The notes beneath the pieces were generated by a model. That model worked only from the letters and a program-made list of their open reading frames with translations. It had not been told where the DNA came from and did no database searches. The position numbers and the translations under genes were made by a program. Positions 1 through 35,000 of a DNA stretch of 64,000 bases are shown piece by piece (the stretch's first letter is position 1; the number at the start of each line of letters is the position of its first letter). The stretch comes from Cheilinus undulatus (Eukaryota; Chordata; Actinopteri; Labriformes; Labridae): contig NC_054885.1 in the NCBI RefSeq assembly GCF_018320785.1, forward strand, positions 4,414,921 through 4,478,920, read 5' to 3'.

Positions 1-557
1 CCGTGGAAGTTGCATAAGTCGACTTCACATATGCAATGCACACTGAAAAGTTCCCTGAAAAATTTCATGGTTGGCTGCAGGTGGGAATGCATATGGACAA
101 ATTATCACCCGGTCTTCATCCAGACCCTTCCTGTCAGCCACCTGGTAAAATTTTCAAGGTGTTGGGTAGTAATGCAGTGGTGCCGTATCCTGGGGTGTTA
201 AAAATAGCAGTGTTATTCCTTTAATTCCAGTCATAAAGAAAATCTGCTGCACAATGTGCAGCTTTAAGAGTGTGTCTGTTTCTGGCAGTAGCACCACTGA
301 AGATGCCATAAAAATACTGACAGAAAAGCAGGAAATTTAATGAAGGTTAACCGGTAAAAATTGGTTGAGTGTGAATGCAACAGGAAATGTTCAGGAAATT
401 TCCCTCTAAGCAAACAGTCAGATAATGACTTTCCTATCCTGTCACTGGTGAAAATCAAGTCTGATCTTTGCATGCTGCTTTGTCCTGACATTTTCTAGAA
501 ATTTTTAGGAGTGCAAATATGGAAGGAACTTGAATAATGTGCTCTTTCTTTCTGCAG
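1..557 (+). other. myh9: Myosin intron, 3' part
   Basis: Intronic sequence ending in the acceptor TTTCTGCAG at 557. The preceding exon (N-terminal motor) lies outside the window. I see no other feature here; the short open frames are not supported. Confidence 0.7.
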
Positions 558-25038
<24,481 letters not shown>

Positions 25039-26295
25039 GAAGCCGACAAAAAAACAAACTGCATCATACATGACAGACCCGATCACATGAGCTCACATTA
25101 CTGTACCTACTGACCGCGGAGGGACACATTTTAAAACTAAGGACAGTCTGATCTAAACAACTCGACAATCTATGCATCCTTAACACAAACACACACGCCA
25201 GTAAACTCGGACAATCACCATGCTGACAAACATTTATTTTTGGGCCAAATTTTTTTTTCTTTTGCTTCATTTTTCGTTCTCTGGGAAAAAATAAAGAAAG
25301 AAAATGATATTTTTATAAGGAAACATTCCGATTCTGAATAGTCCTGATGTAGGATCTATTTTTCTAATTGAAGAAAGAGAAAACTAAGAAAGAAGTTCTA
25401 CGTAAATGAAGACAGATTACCAGAAGGGGACCAAAGTAATATCTCGATCTATAGAATTGTATTTTATGCAGACGTTTTTATAAAGGTTAAAAATGGAAGT
25501 GCTTCGTGTTTATTATTCTCGCGCTCTCGCCTATAATGAAGGTTTATATGCTGAAATGTATTCTATCGATTTAGCTGCAGTTAGTACTCGTGACTTTGCT
25601 TTTGGGCTTAACAATGTGATGCACACATTTCATACAGAAACAAAATCCCAGGCTGAATTCAGGTAACAAATTCTGAAGCATATTGAAGGCGTTTATTTGA
25701 TTATGAATGTGCTGAAATTTCTCAATTTTGCACTGAGATTGAAAACAAAAAGCCTTGATGGAAACCACTGCCTTCATAAAACCACGACGAAGGAGCTAGG
25801 AGTGCCAACACACTAAGGCCTTAAATGCATCTGAATTCTTCCGTTCAGGGTTGTTGGCTTTTTATCCGGACGTGTGTTTATTATTTTTTTATGTTCATCA
25901 CTATCAGTGTTTCTGTTCATGTCTACGGTGAATTTAAACGGGGTGGAGGGGTTGGTATTACTCGGCACACACTGTATTCTCAGAGCACGGCTTGTTGAGG
26001 GGGAAAAAAGCCAGTAATTTGCGTATAAACGGTTAAAAATTATCATGAGACGACGGCGCTAACCCCACACAGGCTGTGCTAAGGGGGCGGCTTTCTGCTC
26101 ACACTGCTGGGAAGTGAGAGGAACGTGTAAACTCGCAAATTTAATCCTTTCGCACTTAAAAAAATCCAGAAAAAGAGGAGAATAAAAACCTGCATCTCCA
26201 ACAATTCTTCTATGATGTTTGTCTGCACCTCTGGAATGGATCTCATGTTGTGAAATGTTGGTGTTATTGCAAATAAAGAGGCTTTCTAAACTGCT
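25039..26295 (+). terminator. myh9: myh9 3' UTR and polyadenylation signals
   Basis: AATAAA occurs at 25290-25295 (proximal) and at 26272-26277 in GCAAATAAAGAGG, followed by a TGTGTTTCTTT and TGTTTGTG downstream-element-like region. The distal site gives a UTR of about 1.25 kb, similar to vertebrate MYH9, so I place the transcript end near 26295. Two alternative ends are possible. Confidence 0.65.
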
Positions 26296-26800
26296 ACATG
26301 TTGACCTGTGTGTTTCTTTATCATGTTTGTGTTTTTTAGAGGTTTTTCAGTCAATATGCTGGCAGGTTAAGGAGTTAGACACATCAGGTTTGAAGTCCAT
26401 GACATGGCTGTCTGGATGTTGATCTTTACCTTCATTTTTGACCCCATTTAAAAGTTTTTATAAAATTTATATGGGTTTCTTTGATAAGTCATATCAACCC
26501 AAGATTAATCAAGAATGCAGCAGTTTCATCAGGAACGACTGAACATTTGATCTGATTTTTACAGTAATGCACCTGTCAGCCTTTTTTAATAGATATGCTT
26601 AATAAACACAGACTTGGCTCATAACAGTCCTGATCAAGGCTGCCCATAAAGCAAAACCATGGTCCATTGTAGAGTAAAGCTGTGATAAAAGTATTTAAAT
26701 ATTTAACCACTCAAAGCAATAAGTCATTCTTTGATTTTTTTTTAGGATGTTGTAAAAAACCTTCTGCAAAATGTAAACCCTTTCCTTAAAACAGAATTAG
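26296..26800. other. Intergenic, no feature seen
   Basis: A/T-rich sequence just downstream of the myosin transcript. I see nothing recognisable. Confidence 0.5.
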
Positions 26801-27590
26801 AATGAGTTCAAGTGGCAACATGGGTGTAACAAATAGTGAAAAGCTGTTTAAGTTGGTCAAAATGGAAGTGGCATAAATGGGGGTAATGAAAGTGGTTGAA
26901 ATGTGACAAAAATGGGTAAGATATGCAAAAGGGTGGCAAAAAATGGGTTAACAGCTGCAGAAAAGGGGCTAAAACATGACGAAAATAGGTTTCAAGTGAC
27001 AAAGGGCTAAATGGAGGCAAAAATAGGCAGAAAATTACAAACATGAGCAGAAAACACTAGTGGAAAATGTAAAAAAAATATGCAAATGTCTTTAAAGTGG
27101 CAAAAATGATCAGACAAGGTGCAAAAATAGGATCGGAATGTGTTAAAGTGGCTAAAATTTGTAAAAAGATAAAAAAAGGCAGAAAGAGGCTGAAAAGCAG
27201 CAAAAATGGGCACAAGGAATGTAAATGGGTTTTTAAAATCAGCAGAAATTGATTAAATGAAGCAAAAATGTGTTTAAAGTAGTGAGGTTGGTGAAAGAGG
27301 GTTTAAATGTGGCAAAAAATTGATAAAGATGTACAAAATCTATTTTAGAAATTGTGTTAAGAAGTGGCAAAAATTAGTTTAAAGTAGCAAAACTAAAAGT
27401 GTGTAAAAGGGCAGTTCAGGGATAAAATATGGCACATAGGGAGGTGAAAATGGGCGGGAAAGTAGTGGAAAGGGTTAAAAATGTGTCAAATTGAAAGTGG
27501 CATAAATGAGTGGAAAAGGTGGTGATAAAGGATTAAAACGTGGCAAAAAAACAGATCCACAGAGGCAAAAAGTAAGCAGAAATTAAACAG
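26800..27590. repeat. A/T-rich satellite array, opposite orientation
   Basis: Words such as GGCAAAAATGGG, GTGGCAAAAA and GGTTTAAATGTGGC recur. They are reverse complements of the array words at 19320-20560. It starts just after CTTAAAACAGAATTA, a phrase that also precedes the array at 39400, so the two share a common left flank. Confidence 0.7.
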
Positions 27591-28079
27591 AAATTCTGTT
27601 TTCACTTTGCCATGATGTGGTACTGAGTGCAGATGAATGAGTGTGACATTTTTTTGACTGTAGTGCAAAAAAATTGGAAAAAAAAAAAGTGAAGGGATTC
27701 TAATCATTTTCTGAATGCTCTGTATATTCATGGTTTCTAATTACAACTCGGCATATACCAGTTTCTGATCATCGGTTATCAAATGTTCTTCAAACATAAG
27801 TAAAGAAAAATTCAGTTACCGATTTTTCAAAACTCAAAAACAAGGAATAATCTCATGTGAATGAGGTTTAATGATGCATAATAAAAAAGTCACAAACTTC
27901 TGTTAATTAGATGAAATGGAGTTGGATTAAAAAAAACAAATAACTGACGTTTTTAATCAAACTATCATTCTTTATAAATAGTGAAACTAGGGAAGCCCAA
28001 ATCTGACCCACAGGGACAACAGACATGAACTGTAACCAGGCCTGCCCACAGATCTGGCTGGACCCCTGAAAGTTAAACA

Positions 28080-28745
28080 ATTTTTCTACCCATTTTTGCC
28101 ACTTCTTTTGACTGCTTTTTATGCTACTTCTTATTACTACTTTTGACCCATTTTTGCAACTTTTTTTGGAACTTTTTACCACATTTAACCCATTTTTACC
28201 ACCTCTTTGCCACTTTTTGCACAGTTTTGCTATTGTTTGGCCATTTTTTTTTTTTTTTTTTTTGCCATTTTCTCCCATCACTTTTAACCTCTTTTTACCA
28301 CCTTGTTGTAACTTTAACCCTTTTTGCCCACTTTTGCCCTTTTTTCTTATCACTTTTATCCCATTTTTACCTTAGGATCCTTTAAGACCAATTATAACCC
28401 ATTTTTGCCACTATTTTGACACTTTCAACAAGTCTTGGCCAATTTCAACCTACTGATTGGCCACTTCTTACCAATTTTTGCCCATTTCTGACTTTGTTTA
28501 GCCACTTTTTGCCCAATTTTGCCATGTTTTTATCACCTTTAACCCATTTTTGCCCACTTTTGCCATCTCCTTGATCCCCCAGTTGTATTGGCCCCAGAAA
28601 GCTCTCCCCTTTATTTACCCTTATAGGCCACCTTGACTGTAACATTATTTAAAAAGTCTATTTTGTATTGATATGAATATGGTGTGCCTTGAGATTTTGG
28701 TTTAACCTTAGGTGTGCCTTGGGCGAAAAAGTGTGAAAACCACTG
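28080..28745. mobile_element. Satellite array ending in a hAT-like terminus
   Basis: The array (ACCCATTTTTGCCACTT words, about 28085-28570, with a T-run at 28247-28263) is followed by GGCCCCAGAAAGCTCTCC, as in the element at 22035. It ends with GGTGTGCCTTGGGCGAAAA and GTGTGAAAACCACTG, like the terminus of a hAT-Charlie-type element. No matching left terminus was found, so the boundaries are partial. Confidence 0.5.
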
Positions 28746-28774
28746 GTCTAAACTAAGTGTGAAACGCCTTTTCA

Positions 28775-28788
28775 CCAGCAGGGGGCAG
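28775..28788 (+). promoter_or_regulatory. Strong CTCF-core-like motif
   Basis: CCAGCAGGGGGCAG matches the vertebrate CTCF core (CCASYAGRKGGCRS) at every position. It lies between the myosin transcript end and the slc25a38 promoter. Occupancy is not known. Confidence 0.55.
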
Positions 28789-29659
28789 ACAGGGTCCAGC
28801 AGAGCCACAGCAAGTCAGAACCGGTTTCACAAAGAGAGTGAAAATAGTAAACAAGGATGGGAAACTTGGGGTGAGATCTCTTTTAACGCGTACTTTAAGT
28901 GTTGTCAGTTATCAGCTTTATCTGGAATATTTATAGTAATGACATGACTTGATAACAAGACATTTACAGGACAGTATCTTACAAGAACTAGTTTTTATTA
29001 TTAAAGATATGAGCATAAATGCTGGGTATTATTTGCTAGAATCAACGATGGAAAAAGTAAGTTCTCATTGCTACTTTAATCTTCTTTTTCTATGGCATTC
29101 AGGTGAAAATGTGATTTTTTTTCACCACAGTAAAATCATTTAGATTCTTTTTATGTCAACATTGAAAATAGTTACAGTTTTTAATGTTTTATAGATTAAA
29201 CAGTAGAGGAATATACTTCAAACGTCAACTGGCATTTTAAATGAAACTTTCTAGACTAGTGAGGGTGGATTTTACTGAAAAGTGATTCTAATGATGAATC
29301 CTGTTTTAGGGCGTATTTAATGGGCAGTTTTACAGCTACAAAAACAGCCCGTTATCGGGACTTAATTGACAAAACGCACATAAACTGTCATGCAACAGTG
29401 GCATGTTGCCGTTAAGTTTGGTGTATTTTCAAGATTTCTCATTCAAATTTCGACATAAGAACTGATGTTGGTTGATATTGATATTGTTATATTTGTTAAA
29501 TTTAACTGACGCAGCAAATGTGCTTATATTTTAAAATTCAACACGCTTTAATTCGATTTCCGTCTAAATCAACTTATAAGTGTGTTTTACACCTTTCTTT
29601 CATTTATTTCGCCCATGTTTTCAGTCTGTCGTTTGTTATTAAATGTTCAAAACAAGGCC

Positions 29660-29780
29660 CACTATTCAACCAATCAGAAGCCAGTACCGCCTACATGGGC
29701 GCGGCCTCTGTAGCTCTCGCTTCACGCATGCGTCGTGAAACAGGAGCCGGCCGGTTTAAGTAACTACGGTGAACAGGGCA
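29660..29780 (+). promoter_or_regulatory. slc25a38: slc25a38 promoter region
   Basis: A CCAATCAG box (29670-29677) and the palindrome ACGCATGCGT (29724-29733), close to an NRF-1 site, lie in a locally GC-rich patch. No TATA box is evident. NRF-1 commonly controls nuclear genes for mitochondrial proteins, which fits the gene downstream. The start site is inferred to lie near 29780. Confidence 0.5.
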
Positions 29781-30002
29781 GACAGTTTACATCAGTTTAT
29801 GAGAGTGAGCAGGGCACCTGAGAAGGGTTAAACTCAGGTGTGTCTGTACTGTAAGTGTGTTCAACGGGTAGGAAGAGATTTCACTCTCATTTAAGGCGGT
29901 TTGAGCGGAAATTTGATGAGATAGCTAAAGGTCAAACGTCAGCGTTTCGGACAAATATCAAGTTATGCTTCAAGCTAGCCAACGGCTGCAGCTCTGAGGA
30001 GG
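29780..30002 (+). other. slc25a38: slc25a38 5' untranslated exon 1 (inferred)
   Basis: Transcribed leader ending in the donor at 30003 (GAGGAGG followed by GTAAGAGA). It joins the acceptor at 32001. The 5' limit is a guess from promoter position. The second leader portion is 32002-32089. Confidence 0.45.
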
Positions 30003-30559
30003 GTAAGAGACATTTCTTTAAGTATTTTTAACAGTTTGGTCGATAAAACCTGATAATTTAGGCATTATATATAGCTGCCAAACAACGATACGTTTCAATA
30101 ACACCTTTAAACACTAATACATGCAATTGTATTAGTAAAAAACGTGTTACGATTTATAGTTGACTATTTTCTGTTATTATTAACGGGTTTCCTGCATACA
30201 GTAAGCGTATTGAAACTTTGCATTGATGTTACTAGCTTGTTAGTTAAGGTAGTATGCCTAAGGCTGCTTACAGCCTTTGATGCCTATTATATTTCTGCAG
30301 TATTAGGTCTAAATGTTTATTTTCAATCATTATGTTGGTTTTAAAAACGTCACCCTTTTAACATCAGTTTAGAGCAAATACAGTCAAACATTTCAGGAGA
30401 GAGGGATGAAAAACATCTGGACACCTGTGCTTTATCAGTCCTTGGCAATATAAATTTGAAGACAAATGCCTGAATTCTATCTCATTGATACCAAATTAAA
30501 GCACAGAAATGTGTCTCAAAATCCTGGAAGACCCGTTAGGATGGTACATGTTGGCATTA

Positions 30560-31612
30560 TGATCCCAATCACGAAAAAGTTGGGGCGCTGTGTAAATTTA
30601 ATGCAGTGATTTTCAACTCTCACAATAGAACATAAACAACATGAGGTGCGGAGAGCAGTTGCTGGAGTTTTGAGAGGAATGCTGTCCCATTCTGGTCTGA
30701 TGTAGGATTCTAGCTGCCCAACAGCCCTGGGTCCAGATCATCACCCAGACTGTTTACTGTGAAGCCATGCTGTTGTGATGGATGTGGTATGTGGTATAGC
30801 ATTGTCTGAATGAGAGCATATGTTGCTCTAAAACCTCTGTATGTTTTCCAGCATTGATAGTTCCTTTCTCGATGTGTAAGCTGCCCACTCCATAGGCACT
30901 AATGCAACCCCATACCATCAGAGATGCAGACTGTAGAACTGAGCCGGGATAACTACCTGGATGATCCCGGGTTCATTTTTCCTCAGTCCATTTTAAATGA
31001 ACTTGTCCAGAGAGGACAGCTGCGTTTGTGGATCCTGTTCGCGTACGGCTTCTTCTTTGCATGATCCAGCTTTGACTGTCATATGTGGATGGCTTGGCCT
31101 ACTATGAATGATATCTGGTGTTTCTGAGTCCATGCAGTGATTTCCAGTACAAAATCATGCCTGTTTTTAATTCAGTGGTCTCTGAGGGCCGCTACATCAC
31201 AACATCCAACATTGACCTTCAGCCTTGTCCCTTGCTCACAGAGATTTCTCCAGATTCTCTGAATCTTTTGTTGATGTTATTGACTGTAGATGGTGGGAGA
31301 TTCAGTCTTCCCAATTTAATATTGAGGAACATTTCTCTGAAAATTGTTCTACACTTTTTAGATGTAGTTTTTTGCAGATTGGTCAACCTTTGCTGAGGCT
31401 CAGACACTATAAAATGCTCCTTTTTTTACCACTTTATTTTCTACCCTTTGTCGCACCGCCCCTACTTTTATGAGATGTGTTACTACCATCAAATTTAACA
31501 TAAGGTAGTATTTTTCATTAGATATAGTCTCATAAGGGCATATGAGATTTGACAATCACTGACGTCTGTTTTTATTTACATTTTACACCGCACCCAAACT
31601 TTTTTGGAATTA
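30560..31612 (-). pseudogene. Tc1/mariner-like transposon relic with broken transposase
   Basis: On the minus strand, pieces of a Tc1-like transposase are readable: the helix-turn-helix segment STVNNINKRFRESGEIS (around 31250-31310) and the catalytic-domain segment LMVWGCISAYGVGSLH (around 30870-30920). Stops and frameshifts interrupt it, so it is dead. The region is bounded by an inverted pair, AAAAAGTTGGGGCGCTGTGT (30575-30594) and ACACCGCACCCAAACTTTTT (about 31583-31602). It lies antisense in intron 1 of slc25a38. The exact insertion-site duplication was not identified. Confidence 0.75.
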
Positions 31613-32089
31613 GGGCCATACTAGTGTTGTATCAAAGTTTAACCTTCTGATATCTTGACTTTTTCTGCAGATTGATGTCATCTTTTTGCTTGTTTCAGGC
31701 TGGGCTCATTATTTACACATGACACACAACTATAATTGAATGAAGTGTTTAAACTCACGTGAAAGCGGTGCAGCAGAGTGACATGCACTCGATTCATCCT
31801 GATATGCAGCACACGGATGTCTCTTTCCTAATGAAGAGCTGTGTGTTGTTGGTCGGGTGATCACAAATGAGATCCACACAGTTTCAGTCAGATGATCCGT
31901 GCGTGCTTGTGGTTGTCATACAGCATGATTGTGCACATGCTCAGTCATTATCTGGAGGAAAGACTTGAACTGAAATGCCTCATCTCCTTCTATCTCTCCA
32001 GGTGTGCAGGAGTGTCTGAGTGAACAGGAGTGAAAGACAAAGAAGAGGTGATCATTTTGTGTCATAAGGCGTAGTCATCCTGCAGAGCT

Positions 32090-35000
32090 ATGGAGCTCTC
32101 CCTGGTGAGTTTTCAGGATTTCATTTTCAGGATGTCAGGGCATCGTGTCACAGAGATAACACCAGTCTGACACGCTGCTGACCTGTTTTACTGTGCTGTC
32201 TGGCATGACATTAGAGCAGCAGACGATGTGGGGGGGGGCAGGTAGAGAGTCATTACATAACAGTGAAATTATACAACAGTTCAAACAAAAATCAGCTTTT
32301 TTAGCCAGGTATGCTTATCCATTTAAGGAGTTTGACTTCAGTGAATCCGACTTTTTTAATTTGCTTGAATATTAACAGTAAACTAATATATGCAAGCCTG
32401 CATCATAAAGTAGTGCTAGGGAGAAGTGCCATAATAAAATGGTTAAATAGCTGAAAAAATAAAGGGTTTTGAAATTAACTGTAAAAATACACTTTTTTGA
32501 ATTCTTATGAACTGAGATAATTTGCACTACTTTGGAGTAGGGCTGAATGATTTTGGAAAATAAGCTAATTGTGATTCCCCCCCAATAGTGCAATGGCAAT
32601 TTGATATGTGTTTGTTCCTTAACTTTCTTTTATTCCTAAACTAGGACTGAAATATTTTTTAAAAATATTGCATTCTGGTGATTTTGACTCGTATTGCCTA
32701 TTGGATATGAATTGTTGCATTGAAAAGGGTTTTGTCATTCTCATATTTAATAAAAAAAAGTACAAAAATTAAAAAGGTAGGATTTTTTTTGACTATTCTA
32801 AAAAAACTGGCACTTGAATGATTGCATATGTCATGCATAACAATGCTGCTGCAAAAAAAGTTTAAGAATGGTATTTAAACTCAAATTTCAGGACAAAGAA
32901 AGAAATATTGCATCATTTGTGATTTGAAAACTGCAGCATGCCATATTGCGGTTTTATCTGATTTTTGATTAATTGCCCAGCCCTAATTTGGAGCGACAAT
33001 CAGAGCATTTAAATACGAAGAAAAGCCAAACAAAATGCCTATCATTTACAAAACAAAGACCTTAAATCCTCAGAAAGCAAACTATTAAGGAATTAATCCC
33101 ACTATATGATGCAGCATGTCAACAAAGTTTGACTAAGTGTTTAATGTCTTGTAGTTTTAAATAGTTTTGGACCCTTTTTGTCAAGTAAAAACAACTATGT
33201 TGCTTGATTTTTCTGTGAGCTGCAAAAATGTGAATGCAGAAACTCATCACCAGTGCAGAAAATTAAATGCTTTCTCTTTTTCATTGACTTGTCAGCTGTT
33301 AAAATCCTTTCTTTAATGATATTGTTCTCTCCTCAGGCTCACCCAGCGATTAAAGCCTTCATGTGCGGCTCCCTCAGTGGGACCTGCTCCACACTGCTTT
33401 TCCAGCCTCTCGACCTCGTCAAAACCCGTCTGCAGACGCTACAGAGCAGCGTTCAGCCCGGGTGAGTCTATATGAAAACACAAACGCTAGTTATTTTCTT
33501 TAGCATTAGTCAAACAGGAGGTTTATCTGATACCTAAAGGTGCAGGAGTGAGTGCATAACTGTTCCCACACATGCACTGCAACCTCTAAAATCTGAAGAT
33601 GAGCACAGAAGCACTACTCTCTATCATCTCTGTGAGCTTATGAGTGTCTCTGTTCCAGTTCGAGCAGAGTGGGGATGGTGACTGTGCTGCTGAGCGTGGT
33701 CCGAACAGAGAGGCTGCTGGGACTGTGGAAAGGAATCTCGCCGGTAAGAAAAACATCCTCTCTGTGGATTTATTAAGAATATTCCACATCTTCAGATTCC
33801 CTGACTGTACTCTCTTATAAATCTGCTCCTCCAGTCATTTGTTCGGACCATCCCAGGAGTGGGGATCTACTTCAGCACCTACTACTCTCTGAAGCAGCAC
33901 TTCTTCCAGGACAGCAGCCCGGGGGCCCTGCAGGCCGTGCTGCTGGGAGGAGGGGCCCGCACAGTGGCAGGGGTCTTCATGCTGCCGGTCACTGTCATAA
34001 AGACGCGATATGAAGTAAGCATGAGATGTAGTCAGGTTTGTTGCTCTGTTTGAAGAGTCAGGTGTGTTGAGCTCTTTTTAGCCGATCATAACCTGTGTGG
34101 TGTGTGTCAGTGTGGCAGGTACAGTTACGGGAGTGTGACCGGGGCGCTGCGCAGTGTGTGTCAGACTGAAGGTCCTGCTGCTCTGTTCTCTGGTCTGATG
34201 GCCACTCTGCTCCGGGACGTTCCTTTCTCTGGGATCTACGTCATGTTCTACAGCCAGACCAAGGCTTCACTGCCCAAAGGTGAGAGCACGGACAGAAACA
34301 ATGAATCCCACACCCGAGGCCCTGTTTTATTGTTCTGGTTTAGTGCAAACTCTAAACCTGTGAACTCAGTTTTCTGTTTCATAGAGAGACATAACTCAAA
34401 CCTGACAATGAGGGCTAACTCAAGCCTCTTCCAGAAACTAAGATCACTTAAGCTCTGGGTTGTTATAATAAATGACAGTTTGGTCAGGAACCTTACAAAG
34501 TTAAATGGATTGTTCAGATTTCATGCCTGGCATCAACATTAAAGCTGAAACAAGAATGACCTGACCAATCAGGATCACTTGAGGAAAAAGAGGTGGTGGC
34601 TATGGGTGGAGTTTAGTTGAAGTGACTGCAGTCCTGTAAACCAGTTGTTCTCAACCTTGGTGGTCGCAAGACACTGAGAGGGGGGTCTCCAGTTGCCCTA
34701 AAAAACTAAGTATAATGTTTAAACTACGCTGTTATCACTTTACACCAATTTTGTCAAAATTTTTACCCCTTTTCATCATTTTTTTTCCCACCAATTTTAA
34801 CACATTTTGACCAGCATATTTTTGTCAGTTTTAAACTATTTCCATCGCTTTTTTTCTGCCTGTTTTTGCCACTTCTAAACCAATTCTTGCCACTTAAGCT
34901 TAATGCTGCCTCTGTTGAAACATTATTGCCACTATTAGCCTCTTTAAACCACTTTTTACACCCAGTTTTCCTGTTTTAACTAGAGCTGGGCAATTGATGG

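Noticed and set aside
28121-28385. Phe-rich open frames resembling membrane proteins
   Set aside because: Same explanation: array words such as CCATTTTTGCC translate to Phe/Pro/Leu strings.
32193-32375. 60-residue open frame after the first coding exon of slc25a38
   Set aside because: It is intronic, has no carrier features and no splice connection.
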